This document shows, piece by piece, positions 25,879 through 37,026 of a DNA stretch of 64,000 nucleotides. Within the stretch, counting starts at the first letter, position 1. Every line of letters starts with the position of its first letter. This DNA is from Mycobacterium sp. 141. Its GTDB lineage: Bacteria > Actinomycetota > Actinomycetes > Mycobacteriales > Mycobacteriaceae. Under the pieces are notes generated by a model. It was given only the letters and a program-made list of their open reading frames with translations. It was not told the origin of the DNA and ran no database searches. The position numbers and the translations under genes were made by a program. The stretch is taken from NCBI RefSeq assembly GCF_000382405.1, contig NZ_KB908263.1, positions 1-64,000 on the forward strand, in the 5' to 3' direction.

Positions 25879-26388
25879 TCAGCCGATCTTGAACGAGGGC
25901 TTGATCTCCGACGGTCGGTCGCCGACGACGTAGCTGCCAGTGGGGCTGATCACGAAGCCCGACTGATTACGCCCGTTGATACACGCCGTCATGACCCCGT
26001 CGGTGCCACAACTGATGGTCTGGTAGCTGATCCGGCTGTTGGCCGGCAACGGCTTGGCCCCCTCGACCATCGAGAACACCGGTGTGGCGGCACTGGCGAA
26101 GCCGGGGGCGCCGGCACCACCGCTGACCATGTTGGCACCGTTGGGCGCGGCGGGGATAGCGCCGCTGCAGCCGTACTCGCCGCTGCGCTGCAGCACGCAG
26201 GTAATGCCGTCCGGCGTGCTGAAGGCGTACCAGTTGTTGTCCATCACCGCGTACTCCGATGTCTTCACCGGTGGGAACGCGTTGATATTCGGCAGCGCCG
26301 ACGGATCATCGGCTTGCGCCACCCCAGGCGCAATCAGCACAGCCGCCCCTGCGGCGCTTATCAGGCCGATCACCACTCTGCTCAGCAC
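25879..26388 (-). CDS. small secreted protein of unknown function
   Basis: A 169-residue exported protein. The signal peptide is LSRVVIGLISAAGAAVLIAP with an AQA-DD cleavage site near residue 26. The mature part has four cysteines (ITCVLQ, YGCSG, ISCGTDG, TACINGR) arranged as two plausible disulfides and ends FVISPTGSYVVGD. The pattern is common in mycobacterial secreted proteins with a substrate-free beta fold. The start is GTG at 26388. It stands alone between gpsA and htpX. Confidence 0.75.
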   Translation of the reverse strand: MLSRVVIGLISAAGAAVLIAPGVAQADDPSALPNINAFPPVKTSEYAVMDNNWYAFSTPDGITCVLQRSGEYGCSGAIPAAPNGANMVSGGAGAPGFASAATPVFSMVEGAKPLPANSRISYQTISCGTDGVMTACINGRNQSGFVISPTGSYVVGDRPSEIKPSFKIG

Positions 26389-26572
26389 CCGGACACCCTA
26401 ACCCGGCCGCCGCACCGAAGCCATCGGATCAACCGCAGGTGACAGCCAAGCTGATGGCAGCAGGCTTTCCCATTTTCGACTTGCACCAGGACGAGCGTGC
26501 GCAAAATGCCGGTTGCGAGCGGCGTGTCGCGCAGCGGACACGCACGCTCGCGGTGCGAAGGGAACCAAGAAA

Positions 26573-27472
<900 letters not shown>

Positions 27473-27516
27473 TCATCGCCAGGTAAACGCTCAGCAAGCC
27501 CGCCCGGGTTCCGGAA

Positions 27517-28521
27517 TCAGCCGTGCCGGTTCACGGTGTAGTCGACGAGCGACAGCAGTGCCTGACGGCCCGGAACATCGGGCAGGCTGTCGAGCTCGGT
27601 GCGCGCCCGCGCCGCGTACAACGCCACGGTCTCCTTTGCGCGGGCCATGCCCGGGGAGCCCCGAAGCAGGCTCAGCGCCTCGGCGACGTCATCGTCTCGG
27701 TCCACCGGGCCCGCCAGCAGCAGCCGTAGCCGGTCGGCATCGGACCCGCTCTCCTGCAGCGCGTACAGCACCGGCAGGGTGTGCACACCTTCGCGCAGAT
27801 CGGTGCCGGGAAGCTTGCCGGACTCGTCGGGATCACTGTCGATGTCGATGATGTCGTCGGAGATCTGGAACGCCGTGCCGACGATGCCGCCGAGCCGGTC
27901 CAGCCGCTCGATCTGCTCGGCGTCGGAGCCGGAGAAGGTGGCGCCGAACCGCCCGGACGCCGCGATCAGGCACGCCGTCTTCTCGTAGACCACCTTCAGA
28001 TAGTGCTTGATGGGGTCGGCCTGCTCGGCGCCGCGGGTCTCGCGCATCTGGCCGGTGACCAGCTGCGCGAATGTGTCGGCGATCACGCGCACGGCCTCCG
28101 GGCCGAGCTCCGACACCAGCCGCGACGCAGTCGCGAACAGATAGTCGCCGGCAAGGATCGCGATGTTGTTGCCCCACCTGGCGTTGGCGCTGGGCGCACC
28201 GCGACGCATCTGGGCCTCGTCCATCACGTCGTCGTGATACAGCGTGGCCAGGTGCACCAGCTCGATCACCGAACCCGCGATCGAGACCTCGGGATCGTCA
28301 GGGCGCGGGCCCAACGACGCGGCCAGCACCGTGAACAGCGGCCGAAAGCGCTTCCCCCCGGCCTGGAACAGGTGCTGCACGGCCTCGGCCATCAACTCAT
28401 CGGCTTTGCCCAGCTCAACAGACATCAGATCTTCGATCCGGGCCACCCCGGCACGGATGTCCGCGGCAAACGCCTCGTCCCCGAAATCCACGCCCGCCAC
28501 CACAGTCGCTGGTGTCCTCAT
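27517..28521 (-). CDS. grcC1: polyprenyl diphosphate synthase (grcC1-like)
   Basis: A 334-residue trans-prenyl transferase that condenses isopentenyl diphosphate into the long side chain used for menaquinone. The first aspartate-rich motif is YHDDVMDEA near residue 92; the second is FQISDDIIDIDSD near residue 222. GGKRFRP and the KTACLIAASG helix are also typical. ATG 28521 is chosen; it lies 22 bases from the divergent menJ start, so their promoters overlap. Synteny points to Rv0562. Confidence 0.92.
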   Translation of the reverse strand: MRTPATVVAGVDFGDEAFAADIRAGVARIEDLMSVELGKADELMAEAVQHLFQAGGKRFRPLFTVLAASLGPRPDDPEVSIAGSVIELVHLATLYHDDVMDEAQMRRGAPSANARWGNNIAILAGDYLFATASRLVSELGPEAVRVIADTFAQLVTGQMRETRGAEQADPIKHYLKVVYEKTACLIAASGRFGATFSGSDAEQIERLDRLGGIVGTAFQISDDIIDIDSDPDESGKLPGTDLREGVHTLPVLYALQESGSDADRLRLLLAGPVDRDDDVAEALSLLRGSPGMARAKETVALYAARARTELDSLPDVPGRQALLSLVDYTVNRHG

Positions 28522-28542
28522 TCGTCCAACATACTGGGACAC

Positions 28543-29769
28543 GTGGACACCAATGCAGATGTGGTCGTCGTGGGCGCCGGTCCGGCCGGCTCGGCCGCTG
28601 CGGCGTGGGCGGCGCGCAACGGCCGCGAGGTGCTGGTGATCGACGCTGCCCAGTTCCCCCGGGACAAGGCGTGCGGTGACGGGCTGACCCCACGCGCGAT
28701 CACCGAACTGGAGCGCCTGGGCATGGGCGGTTGGCTGCAGACCCGGTTGCGTCACCACGGTTTACGGATGTCAGGTTTCGGCGCAGACGTCGAGGTGCCA
28801 TGGCCCGGTCCGTCCTTCCCGGCCGTCAGTAGCGCCGTACCGCGCACCGAACTCGACGACCGGATCCGCTCGGTCGCCGCCGACGACGGCGCCAAGATGC
28901 TGCTGGGCGTCAAAGCCGTTGGGGTGAGCCATGATTCCCGCGGCCGTGCGGATGTCGTGCACCTCGACGACGGCAGCACCATCGGATGCACGGACTTGAT
29001 CGTCGCTGACGGCGCCCGCTCCACGCTCGGTCGCGAGCTCGGCCGCACGTGGCACCGGGAAACCGTCTACGGCGTGGCGATCCGCTCCTACATGACCTCC
29101 CCGCGAGCCGACGAGCCGTGGATCACCTCGCATCTGGAGCTGCGTTCACCCGAAGGCACCGTGCTGCCGGGCTACGGCTGGATCTTCCCGCTCGGCAACG
29201 GCGAGGTGAACATCGGGGTGGGTGCGCTGGCCACCGCGAAACGTCCCGCCGACGCCGCGCTGCGGCCCCTGCTGAACCACTACACCGAGCTGCGTCGCGA
29301 CGAGTGGGGCCTCACCGGTCAGCCGCGAGCCGCGCTCTCGGCGCTCCTGCCGATGGGTGGCGCGGTGTCGGGCGTGGCCGGACCGAACTGGATGCTGATC
29401 GGTGACGCCGCGGCGTGTGTCAACCCGCTCAACGGCGAGGGCATCGACTACGGCCTGGAAACGGGCCGCCTGGCCGCAGAACTGCTGGGCGCACGCGTCC
29501 CGGATTACACCGTGGCGTGGCCGACGCTGTTGCAGGAGCACTATGCGCGGGGATTCTCGGTCGCGCGCCGGCTTGGGCTGTTGCTGACGCTGCCGCGGTT
29601 CCTGCCGCTCACCGGACCGGTGGCGATGCGGTCGCCGTTCCTGATGAGCATCGCAGTGCGGGTGATGGGCAACCTGGTCACCGACGAGGACGCCGACTGG
29701 GTCGCCCGGGTGTGGCGGAGTGCGGGCCTGGCTTCGCGAAAGCTGGATCAGCGCAAGCCGTTCTCGTGA
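28543..29769 (+). CDS. menJ: menaquinone reductase (geranylgeranyl reductase family)
   Basis: A 408-residue FAD enzyme of the geranylgeranyl reductase family. The dinucleotide motif is ADVVVVGAGPAGSAAAAW at the N-terminus. KACGDGLTPRA and GDAAACVNPLNGEGIDYGLE (about residue 290) are family hallmarks. In mycobacteria MenJ saturates one isoprene unit of menaquinone, giving MK-9(II-H2). The start is GTG 28543, divergent from grcC1. The position equals Rv0561c. Confidence 0.92.
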   Translation: MDTNADVVVVGAGPAGSAAAAWAARNGREVLVIDAAQFPRDKACGDGLTPRAITELERLGMGGWLQTRLRHHGLRMSGFGADVEVPWPGPSFPAVSSAVPRTELDDRIRSVAADDGAKMLLGVKAVGVSHDSRGRADVVHLDDGSTIGCTDLIVADGARSTLGRELGRTWHRETVYGVAIRSYMTSPRADEPWITSHLELRSPEGTVLPGYGWIFPLGNGEVNIGVGALATAKRPADAALRPLLNHYTELRRDEWGLTGQPRAALSALLPMGGAVSGVAGPNWMLIGDAAACVNPLNGEGIDYGLETGRLAAELLGARVPDYTVAWPTLLQEHYARGFSVARRLGLLLTLPRFLPLTGPVAMRSPFLMSIAVRVMGNLVTDEDADWVARVWRSAGLASRKLDQRKPFS

Positions 29770-29839
29770 TGTCCCCGGTCCCCGCCATACTCCCGGGAAA
29801 GACCGTCAAAAGTTTTGACGATCGAAGAGGAGACATCCG

Positions 29840-30202
29840 ATGGGGACAGCCGATATGCCGGCCAGCGAGCCGTGGTGGGCCAACGATCCCGAGCTACAGG
29901 AGTTCATTCGTCGCTCGAACGAGGAGCTCGAACGCGAACTCGAAGCTCTTGCACCGCTGCCGGGACCACAGCCCGAGCCGGTCGTTGACAATCTCTCGGC
30001 CCGAGCGAGCCTACGTCAGCTCGCCCGGGTACGCGAAGAACTCGAAAACGTGCAAGCACGTTACGACAAGGCAGTACTCACCGCACGCAACTCGGGGCTC
30101 TCGTGGGCACAGATCGGCACTGCACTCGGTGTTTCAAAGCAAAATCTGCACAACAGATTCCGCGACCAGGACCGGGCCCTTCAACGCAAGCCATACCGGT
30201 AG
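29840..30202 (+). CDS. small helix-turn-helix protein
   Basis: A 120-residue protein. The first 70 residues are acidic and helical (ELQEFIRRSNEELERELEAL), possibly coiled coil. The C-terminal 40 carry a helix-turn-helix, LSWAQIGTALGVSKQNLHNR, similar to sigma-70 region 4-like HTH domains of actinobacterial small DNA-binding proteins. A GAGGAG precedes the ATG at 29840. It follows menJ by 70 bases and may be cotranscribed. The target is unknown. Confidence 0.75.
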   Translation: MGTADMPASEPWWANDPELQEFIRRSNEELERELEALAPLPGPQPEPVVDNLSARASLRQLARVREELENVQARYDKAVLTARNSGLSWAQIGTALGVSKQNLHNRFRDQDRALQRKPYR

Positions 30203-30226
30203 ACAAAATGCTCCGGCCCGGACGCT

Positions 30227-30709
30227 CTAGGACCGGTTGAGCATCCAGATCCGTGTGGAGAGCGCCGTCGCGAACGCGCACCACAGCGGATAGGGGGCGA
30301 GCACCGCACCGCGCGGGCCCTGGGCGGCGACGGCGCGCCGCGTGAGATCGGCACTGCTGGCGGTGAGTGCCGCTGCGGCGACGGCCGCGGCGCCAAGCCG
30401 CTTCTGCGAGAAGAAGATCCATGACCACCCGGCGTTCATGACGAGGTTGGCTGCCAGTGCCGCGGTGAACGCGCGCGCCTGGGCATCCCGGTTTTCGGCG
30501 TTCAGCGCATCCAACGTAGCTGCCGACACAGCCGCAATGTCGGCGTAGAGAACCGGCCAGACGACCGGAAACGCCTGGCGAGGCGGCTGAAACGACGGTT
30601 TGCGCAGCGCGGCATACCACGACGACTGCGCGGGCCGGCTTGCCAGGCCGCCCGCCACGGCTGCGGCGAACGCAGCGGATGCGGTCTTGATCAACGTGTT
30701 CGGTTGCAT
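30227..30709 (-). CDS. TspO/MBR family tryptophan-rich sensory protein
   Basis: A 160-residue membrane protein with five predicted helices. Family motifs are WYAALRKPSFQPPR near residue 32, FPVVWPVLY, and NLVMNAGWSWIFF. TspO proteins bind porphyrins and cholesterol-like ligands; bacterial roles include stress and tetrapyrrole handling. It lies between the HTH gene (convergent) and the CobW GTPase gene (same strand, 22 bases upstream), so it may be the last gene of a menG-cobW-tspO operon. Confidence 0.88.
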   Translation of the reverse strand: MQPNTLIKTASAAFAAAVAGGLASRPAQSSWYAALRKPSFQPPRQAFPVVWPVLYADIAAVSAATLDALNAENRDAQARAFTAALAANLVMNAGWSWIFFSQKRLGAAAVAAAALTASSADLTRRAVAAQGPRGAVLAPYPLWCAFATALSTRIWMLNRS

Positions 30710-30731
30710 GATTCGTTGGTACCAGGTTTTG

Positions 30732-31724
30732 TCAATCGGCGTAGCGCAGCACTCCGAGGATCGCCTGATCGTCCGGCGGCTCTACGCTGATGCAGTCCTG
30801 TAGTGCCGAGCGCACCGCGTCGGGGCACATATCCGTGCCGATCAGCACCAGAGTCGTGCCCCGCTGCTCGGCGGCGTCCCAGCGTTGCCGGGAGAACCGC
30901 AACGAGCTACCCACCAACTGCAGCAGAAACTTGCGTCCAGAGCCGGCGGTACCGAAGTCGATGAAGCCCTTTGCCCGGTACAGCCCCGCCGGCCGGTCGC
31001 GCAGAAAGCCCATCAGCCGACGAGGATCGAGAGCCCGCTCGGTCGTGAACTCCACACTCTGGTACGCGGCGTGCTCGTGCTCATCGTGAGCTTCGGTCTC
31101 CCAGAGTAATTCATCGAGGCTGAGCTGCCCGGCCCGGGACGTGCGCGCCGGCGCGTCGATCAGCAGCGCCGGGTCCACACGACCGAACTCGGTGGGCAAC
31201 AACGGAACCCGCGGATTGATTTCACGCACCTTGTCGGTGACCGCGGCGAGATCGTCGGCGCTCACTTGGTCCGCCTTGTTGACAACGACCAGATCCGCCA
31301 CCCGCGCATTGTGTCCGAGGTCGGCACGCGCGGACTCCATCGCGTCGACCATCAACACCAGGCCCGCATAGTGATACCGGCTGTCGTCGGCGCTGATCAG
31401 TGTGCGCACCAGCGCGGACGGTTCGGCCAGTCCGCTGGCCTCCACCACGATGAGGTCCAGCCGGGGTTTGACCGCTGCCAGTTTGCCGAGCATGTCGGCC
31501 GCCTCGTCGGCGTCCACAGCGCAGCAGATGCAACCGTTGGACAGCGAAGCCATCGCATCCACCTGGCCCGCGATCAGCATGGCGTCGATGTTGACCGCGC
31601 CGAAGTCATTGACGAGGGCACCGATTCGCACCCCGCGACTGTTGCGCAGCAGGTGATTGAGCAGTGTGGTCTTACCGGAGCCGAGATGTCCCGCGATGGC
31701 CAGGACCGGCACAGACCCGGACAA
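30732..31724 (-). CDS. CobW/COG0523 family GTPase (metal chaperone)
   Basis: About 330 residues. The P-loop is AGHLGSGKTTLLNHLL near the N-terminus, followed by the COG0523 metal motif CICC (NGCICCAV, about residue 65), a Walker-B region (LIVVEASGLAEP) and VVNKADQV. The C-terminal CobW domain ends VLRYAD. A short His/Glu-rich stretch (HDEHEH) could bind metal. COG0523 GTPases insert or deliver Zn, Co or other metals. I use TTG 31724, 10 bases after the menG stop; GTG at 31712 is possible. An upstream open extension overlaps menG. Confidence 0.87.
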   Translation of the reverse strand: MSGSVPVLAIAGHLGSGKTTLLNHLLRNSRGVRIGALVNDFGAVNIDAMLIAGQVDAMASLSNGCICCAVDADEAADMLGKLAAVKPRLDLIVVEASGLAEPSALVRTLISADDSRYHYAGLVLMVDAMESARADLGHNARVADLVVVNKADQVSADDLAAVTDKVREINPRVPLLPTEFGRVDPALLIDAPARTSRAGQLSLDELLWETEAHDEHEHAAYQSVEFTTERALDPRRLMGFLRDRPAGLYRAKGFIDFGTAGSGRKFLLQLVGSSLRFSRQRWDAAEQRGTTLVLIGTDMCPDAVRSALQDCISVEPPDDQAILGVLRYAD

Positions 31725-31734
31725 CGCCGCCCGC

Positions 31735-32424
31735 CTACAGCGGCTTCGTCGCGGCATGCAGCGCGACGATTCCGCCAGTGAGGTTGCGCCAGCGCACATT
31801 TGACCACCCGGCCGTGCCGATCCGACGGGCGAGCTCGACTTGATCGGGCCAGGCCCGGATCGACTCGGCGAGGTAGACATAGGCCTCGGGATTGCTTGAG
31901 ACGGCCGATGCCATCGCAGGCAGTGCCCGCATCAGGTACTCCTTGTAGACCGTGGCGAAGGCGCGGTTGGTCGGGGTGGAGAACTCGCACACGACGAGTC
32001 GACCGCCTGGCCGCGTCACCCGGGCCATCTCCCGCAGCCCCTCCACGTGGTCGACGACGTTGCGCAGCCCGAAGCTGATGGTCACCGCGTCGAACACGCC
32101 GTCGGCGAACGGCAGCCGGGTCGCGTCGGCGCCCACCTTGGGCACCGGGCGCGCGGCACCGGCCGCCAACATGCCGACCGAGAAGTCCGCGGCCACACAC
32201 CACGCACCCGAGCTGGCCAACTCGACCGTCGACACCGCCGTCCCCGCTGCGAGGTCCAATACCTTGTCCCCCGGCCCGATACCCAGCGCCGAGCGGACCT
32301 GACGCCGCCAGAACCGGTCCTGGCCCATCGACATCACGGTGTTGGTGAGGTCGTAGCGTCGCGCCACCGCGTCGAACATCGACGCGATCTCGTGCGGGTT
32401 CTTCTCCAGGCTCGCTCGACTCAC
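31735..32424 (-). CDS. menG: demethylmenaquinone methyltransferase
   Basis: About 229 residues, a SAM-dependent C-methyltransferase finishing menaquinone (UbiE/MenG family). Family signature segments are [20 protein letters not shown] near the start, the SAM motif VLDLAAGTA, and [22 protein letters not shown] 32424 gives an N-terminus like the Rv0558 product (SRASLEKNP); a longer frame to 32502 lacks support. The CobW GTPase follows 10 bases later. Confidence 0.92.
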   Translation of the reverse strand: MSRASLEKNPHEIASMFDAVARRYDLTNTVMSMGQDRFWRRQVRSALGIGPGDKVLDLAAGTAVSTVELASSGAWCVAADFSVGMLAAGAARPVPKVGADATRLPFADGVFDAVTISFGLRNVVDHVEGLREMARVTRPGGRLVVCEFSTPTNRAFATVYKEYLMRALPAMASAVSSNPEAYVYLAESIRAWPDQVELARRIGTAGWSNVRWRNLTGGIVALHAATKPL

Positions 32425-32497
32425 CGTGCTGACGCTACCCGGCCCACCGGTTACAGCCAGGCCCGGCGCAGCTGCGCAGTGACTACCAGTAAACTCA

Positions 32498-32515
32498 AAC
32501 ACTTGGGCAAGCGTT
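32498..32515. promoter_or_regulatory. dyad operator candidate between menG and ArsR gene
   Basis: AACACTTG and CAAGCGTT form an 8-base dyad with one mismatch around GG, 43 bases before the ArsR start. It is placed to control the ArsR gene and perhaps the divergent menG-cobW genes. Confidence 0.45.
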
Positions 32516-32557
32516 AGGGATGAGACAGTCTAGGTCAGGGACATCGAGAGGAGTTCC

Positions 32558-32911
32558 GTGCCCGCCTCCGCCGCCGCGCCCGGGCCGATTGACACCGTGT
32601 CGCCCCGGGAGCTTCAGGACACCGCTTCGTTGTTCGGCCTGTTGTCGGCCACGGTCCGGCTGCACATCCTCTGGCTCCTCGACAGCGGCGAGCAGGACGT
32701 CGGGACGCTCGCGGAAAAGACCGGTCAAAGCATCGCCACGGTCAGCCACCACCTGAGCAAACTCAAACTCGCCGGCCTGGTGCGCGCCCGACGCCACGGC
32801 AAGCGGCAGGTGTACATCGCCACCGACGACACCGCCCTTGCCGTGATTCGGGTGGCACTGGGCGCTCATCAGCCACGGACCGGAGCCGCCGACACCGCCC
32901 TCCACGCCTGA
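32558..32911 (+). CDS. ArsR/SmtB family winged-helix regulator
   Basis: A 117-residue repressor. The start is GTG 32558 with GAGGAG upstream. The winged helix reads LSATVRLHILWLLDSGEQDV, then the recognition helix GQSIATVSHHLSKLKLAGLV (residues 65-84), then the wing RHGKRQVYIA. No ELCVC-type metal site is seen. A C-terminal helix has His and Asp residues (ALGAHQPR, DTALHA) that could serve as an alpha-5-type metal site, but this is weak. Divergence from menG-cobW suggests metal-linked control. Confidence 0.86.
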   Translation: MPASAAAPGPIDTVSPRELQDTASLFGLLSATVRLHILWLLDSGEQDVGTLAEKTGQSIATVSHHLSKLKLAGLVRARRHGKRQVYIATDDTALAVIRVALGAHQPRTGAADTALHA

Positions 32912-32935
32912 CAGCTCGACGAGCCTGTCCGGGCG

Positions 32936-34078
32936 TCAACCGGCATGTCGGCGCAGCGTCACATCGGCACGCAGCGGCTGCACGGCCTCGTAGTGTCCGA
33001 TCAGTTCATCGCAGATCGCCGGCCAGGTACGACCCAGCACACTGCGCCGCGCCGCCACCGAGTATCGCGACCGCTCGGCGATGAGGTGATCGACCGCCGC
33101 GGGCAGTGCCGCCTCGAACTCGTCGACCGCAAGCAGCAGGCCGGTGCGGTACGGCGCCACCAGATCTCGCGGGCCGCCGGCGTCGGGCGCGATCACCGGA
33201 AGCCCGGACGCCATCGCCTCCTGGACAGCCTGGCAGAACGTCTCGTGCTCGCCGGGGTGAACGAACACGTCCATGCTGGCGTAGGCGGCGGCCAGTGCTT
33301 CGCCGTGCAGCTCACCGGTGAAAACCGCTGAGGGAAGCACTGATTGGAGCTTGGCGCGGTCGACCCCGTCGCCGACGACGACCAGTTGCAGATCATCGCG
33401 CGTGGCCAGGGCGGCGAGGCGCTCCACATGCTTTTCCGGGGCCAGCCGGCCGACGAAGCCGACCACCGGCCGCCCGTCGGGGGACCAGATGGACCGCAAC
33501 TGCTCATCGCGTGCCGACGGCGCGAAACCGGTGATGTCCACGCCCCGAGCCCACTTGTAGACACGCGGAATCCCATGCTTCTCAAGGTTTTCCATCGCCG
33601 ATGTAGACGGGGCCAGGGTGCGGTCGGCCTTGCTGTGCAGCCGTCGCGTCCACGCCCAGGACACACACGAGAGCATGCCGACGCCGTAACTCTCAGCGAA
33701 ACCGGCAACGTCGGTCTGGAACACCGCCACTGTCGGCACGCCCAGATAGCGCGCGGCATGCACACCACCCCAGCCGAGCAGCGCCGGTGATGCCAGATGC
33801 ACGACGTCGGGCGCGAACCCACGAAGCACGCTCACCATCCGGGGTCGCGGCACCCCCAACGGCAGCGACGTCACTTTCGGGAAGACGTGCGACGGTACCC
33901 GATGTACCCGGATACCGTCGTGGAGTCGGTCGGCCGGTGGATGCCTGCGCGGCGTGTCCGGCGCGATGACCAGAACCTCGTGACCGGTACGGCGCAGATG
34001 CTCGATGACCCGGAGCACAGAGTTGGTGACGCCATTGACATTCGGGAGAAAGGACTCTGCAACGATTGCCACGCGCAC
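32936..34078 (-). CDS. mgtA: GT4 glycosyltransferase, MgtA-like mannosyltransferase
   Basis: A 380-residue cytoplasmic GT-B enzyme. The N-terminal domain opens [19 protein letters not shown]. The C-terminal donor-binding domain has [16 protein letters not shown] and the EX7E motif in [21 protein letters not shown] near residue 285. In mycobacteria this gene (Rv0557, mgtA) adds mannose from GDP-Man in lipomannan-type glycolipid synthesis. The start is GTG 34078. It lies between the ArsR gene (convergent, 25 bases) and a divergent DsbA-like gene. Confidence 0.87.
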   Translation of the reverse strand: MRVAIVAESFLPNVNGVTNSVLRVIEHLRRTGHEVLVIAPDTPRRHPPADRLHDGIRVHRVPSHVFPKVTSLPLGVPRPRMVSVLRGFAPDVVHLASPALLGWGGVHAARYLGVPTVAVFQTDVAGFAESYGVGMLSCVSWAWTRRLHSKADRTLAPSTSAMENLEKHGIPRVYKWARGVDITGFAPSARDEQLRSIWSPDGRPVVGFVGRLAPEKHVERLAALATRDDLQLVVVGDGVDRAKLQSVLPSAVFTGELHGEALAAAYASMDVFVHPGEHETFCQAVQEAMASGLPVIAPDAGGPRDLVAPYRTGLLLAVDEFEAALPAAVDHLIAERSRYSVAARRSVLGRTWPAICDELIGHYEAVQPLRADVTLRRHAG

Positions 34079-34184
34079 GTCACGATCGTCTCAGCAGTAA
34101 CTGTCGCAAAGGTTGCCGACGGGCATACGACACGCAAAACCTGACCTGTTCGCCCGGCACATCCTGCGACTACGCTCAGATGCC

Positions 34185-34856
34185 ATGCGGTTCACGCGGT
34201 TGCTCGGAGCCCTGGCGATGAGCCTGGTACTGACCACCGCGGGCTGCACCCAAGTGATCTCCGGCTCCGCCGCGCCCGACCCCCACCGACCGCCGACCGA
34301 GATCACCAGGGACGGCTCGGGTATTCACGTGGGGTTCACCGACGCGCCCCTGCAGATCGAGATCTTCACCGAACCACAGTGCCCGCACTGCGCCCAGTTG
34401 CAGCATGACTTCGGCAAGGACATCGCCAGTTACATCAACCTCGGTGAGCTCGGCGTCACCTACCGCCCGATGACGTTTCTCGACGTCGACGGTAACGACT
34501 ATTCCGCGCGAGTGAGCAATGCGCTGTTCCTGGCGGCGGGCCCGGGCACCGGCGGCGTCGCGTTCCAGGACTACGTCGAGGACCTGTGGAGCCATCAGCA
34601 GCCAGGTGGCCAGGCCCCCAGCAATCAGCAGTTGGCAGATATGGCCCGCGAAAGTGGCGTCGGATCAGAGCAGGTCGCCAAGATCGCCGCCGGCCAATCC
34701 GGCGTCGACACCGACGAGATGGCCGACCAGAACGTCGAATTCCTCAGCGAGATCCAGGACACCATCGCCACCCCGACGGTCTATGACCTGCAGAACGACA
34801 ACGTGATCGACATCTACGACAACAACTGGCTGTCCAAGCTCTTGTCGTCGATCTGA
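34185..34856 (+). CDS. DsbA-like thioredoxin-fold lipoprotein
   Basis: About 223 residues. ATG 34185 begins a lipoprotein signal (RLLGALAMSLVLTTAGC), with cysteine at residue 22 as the probable lipid site. The mature domain is thioredoxin-like with a CPHC active site (EPQCPHCAQLQ, near residue 68) and a cis-proline region (ATPTVYDL) near the end, so oxidoreductase or disulfide-exchange activity in the cell envelope is likely. Its 3' end overlaps the convergent Rv0556-like gene by 43 bases. Confidence 0.86.
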   Translation: MRFTRLLGALAMSLVLTTAGCTQVISGSAAPDPHRPPTEITRDGSGIHVGFTDAPLQIEIFTEPQCPHCAQLQHDFGKDIASYINLGELGVTYRPMTFLDVDGNDYSARVSNALFLAAGPGTGGVAFQDYVEDLWSHQQPGGQAPSNQQLADMARESGVGSEQVAKIAAGQSGVDTDEMADQNVEFLSEIQDTIATPTVYDLQNDNVIDIYDNNWLSKLLSSI

Positions 34857-35374
34857 CGGTTCAGCCGCTTCTGCAAAAAGAACAGCCCGGTCAGTGCCGC
34901 GCCGGCCACCAGCCAGCCCACCACAGCGATGGACCCGGCCGGAATGATCGCCAACGACGCGTTGCGGTTGCGCACGCGCACCAGGTCGGGGTTGTTCTTG
35001 TCGTATTCGACGTAGATCCGCATGCCGGTGTCGAGCTCCGAGGGGTAGAGCACCCCGAGCTCGGGCCGATACGTCACCCGGTCGGGGGTGACGAACTCGA
35101 TCGTCGAACGCCGCGGGCCCGCGCTGAGCACCTCGGCAGCGGCCACGCCCATGTGGCGCTCGATCTGCCGGTCGTTGCGCCAGGCGCCCAGCACCAGCAG
35201 CACCGACTGCAGGGTCACCAGGCACGCGACGATCACCACCCCGATCCGCACCCGGCGGATGACGCGCTGGGACCTCGTCTCGCACGCTTCGCCCGAGAGC
35301 CGCGGAAGCAGTGCCTGTGCCGCCACACGCAGCCGGAGCACGACCGCAGTTATGCGCGCACGAGGTCTGCTCAC
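34814..35374 (-). CDS. DUF3592-type membrane protein (Rv0556-like)
   Basis: A 186-residue protein with two transmembrane helices ([20 protein letters not shown], about residues 44-63, and [19 protein letters not shown], about 143-161) enclosing a beta-rich extracellular loop. It begins at GTG 35374, overlapping the menD stop by four bases (GTGA), so the two are translationally coupled. The same pair order exists in M. tuberculosis (menD-Rv0556). Function unknown. Confidence 0.82.
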   Translation of the reverse strand: MSRPRARITAVVLRLRVAAQALLPRLSGEACETRSQRVIRRVRIGVVIVACLVTLQSVLLVLGAWRNDRQIERHMGVAAAEVLSAGPRRSTIEFVTPDRVTYRPELGVLYPSELDTGMRIYVEYDKNNPDLVRVRNRNASLAIIPAGSIAVVGWLVAGAALTGLFFLQKRLNRQIDDKSLDSQLLS

Positions 35375-37017
35375 AACGCGGCCTTGATCGACGCATGCAG
35401 CGCACGCAGTGAAGACCGGTCGGCCTTCACCTCAAGCACCCGCATAGCGCCGGTGGCTTCGGACAGCGCATCGCCGAGTTCGTCGACCTCGATCTGGCGG
35501 TATTCGATGTGGTAGGCCCGGCACAGCGCACCGACGTCGACGTCATGCGGGGTGCCGAAGACCCGGGACGACACGTCGGAGAACCGCGGATCCCCCTGCT
35601 CGAGCAGTTCGAAGATGCCGCCACCGTTGTCGTTCGAGACCACGATGGTCAGCTCGCGCGGCGTCGGCTCGGTCGGGCCGATCAGCAGCCCCGAGCTGTC
35701 GTGCACGAAGGTCAGGTCGCCCATGAGCGCGATCGTCCGGCCGACCGACTCGTGGGCCAGGGCGGCGCCGACGGCCGTCGACACCGTGCCGTCGATGCCG
35801 GCCACCCCGCGGTTCGACTGCACCTTCACGCCGGTGGCGTCCAGCGCCACCAACGCGGCGTCACGCACCGGGTTCGACGCGCCGAGCACGAGCTGGTCCC
35901 CGGGGCGCAGTGCCGCGGCCACCGCCGCGGCGACATGCAGTCCGGTGGTCAGCGGATGCGCCGCGAGCTGGCTGCGTACCGCGGCCACCGCATGCCGGTT
36001 CATCTCGGCGCATCGCCGCAGCCAGGCCGCGTTCGGGGTGCCGGAGGTGACCGCCCGGGTGCCGGTGGCCTGCGAATTGCCGGAGACATCGGGCCAGCGC
36101 GGACCGGTGGTCAACGCGTAGACGGGCACCGACGGGTCGGCGAGCAGCGCCGACACCGGACGGTGCAGGGTCGGCCGGCCCAGCATGATGACCTGCTGCG
36201 GATGCACCAGACGCAGTGCGAGCGGGTGCAGCGGGTTGGCGGCCGGAGGTGCGGTCGGCTCGGGGACCGTCGGCAGCTCGGCCAGATTCGGGTGCACGCC
36301 GGCGCCGTGGCCGGCGATCACGACGGTATCCGGCGTCAGGTCGATGTCGAGCGGCTGGTCGAACGTGACCGGCGGGGTGTAGGTCCACGGCTTACCGCCG
36401 GGTCTGCCGTCAGGGAACGAGCCAGACGCACCGACTGTGTCCTCTGGTACCAGTGGTTCCCGCAGCGGGATGTCGAATTGCACCGGGCCGGCGTTGGCGG
36501 TGCGGGAGCCGGTGGCGGCCGCGAGCACCCGGCAGGTCGCCGACCGCCACTGGGCATTGAGCGCATCCATCTCGCCATGCGCGCCACCGGTGAGATCGGG
36601 GGCCAGCCCGAGACTGATGGTGGCCCGCACCTGGGTGCCGAAATAGCCGAGCTGCTCGAAGGTCTGATTGGCGCCGGTGCCGAGCAGCTCATACGGTCGG
36701 TTGGCGCTCAGGACGATCAGCGGAACCCGTGCGTAATTGGCCTCGACCACCGCGGGCCCGAGATTGGCGACCGCCGTGCCGGAGGTCATGGCGACGCAGA
36801 CAGGGGCACGTTCGGCGACCGCAAGCCCGATGGCCAGGTAGCCGGCGGTCCGTTCGTCGATACGCACGTGCAGGCGGATCCGCCCGGCCTGGTCGGCATC
36901 CGACAGCGCGAACGCGAACGGAGCGTTGCGTGATCCGGGGCACAGCACGACATCACGGACGCCGCCGCGAATGAGTTCGTCGACGACGACGCGGGCTTGT
37001 GCCGTCGATGGGTTCAC
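35371..37017 (-). CDS. menD: SEPHCHC synthase
   Basis: A 548-residue thiamine-diphosphate enzyme joining 2-oxoglutarate-derived succinic semialdehyde to isochorismate, the first committed step of menaquinone ring synthesis. The N-terminal domain contains [13 protein letters not shown] and [15 protein letters not shown]. The ThDP-binding motif is [15 protein letters not shown] near residue 450, with [16 protein letters not shown] after it. GTG 37017 is the start. The bpoC-like gene ends 9 bases upstream of it, so they are in one operon. Confidence 0.95.
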   Translation of the reverse strand: MNPSTAQARVVVDELIRGGVRDVVLCPGSRNAPFAFALSDADQAGRIRLHVRIDERTAGYLAIGLAVAERAPVCVAMTSGTAVANLGPAVVEANYARVPLIVLSANRPYELLGTGANQTFEQLGYFGTQVRATISLGLAPDLTGGAHGEMDALNAQWRSATCRVLAAATGSRTANAGPVQFDIPLREPLVPEDTVGASGSFPDGRPGGKPWTYTPPVTFDQPLDIDLTPDTVVIAGHGAGVHPNLAELPTVPEPTAPPAANPLHPLALRLVHPQQVIMLGRPTLHRPVSALLADPSVPVYALTTGPRWPDVSGNSQATGTRAVTSGTPNAAWLRRCAEMNRHAVAAVRSQLAAHPLTTGLHVAAAVAAALRPGDQLVLGASNPVRDAALVALDATGVKVQSNRGVAGIDGTVSTAVGAALAHESVGRTIALMGDLTFVHDSSGLLIGPTEPTPRELTIVVSNDNGGGIFELLEQGDPRFSDVSSRVFGTPHDVDVGALCRAYHIEYRQIEVDELGDALSEATGAMRVLEVKADRSSLRALHASIKAAL

Positions 37018-37026
37018 CCCTACAGC

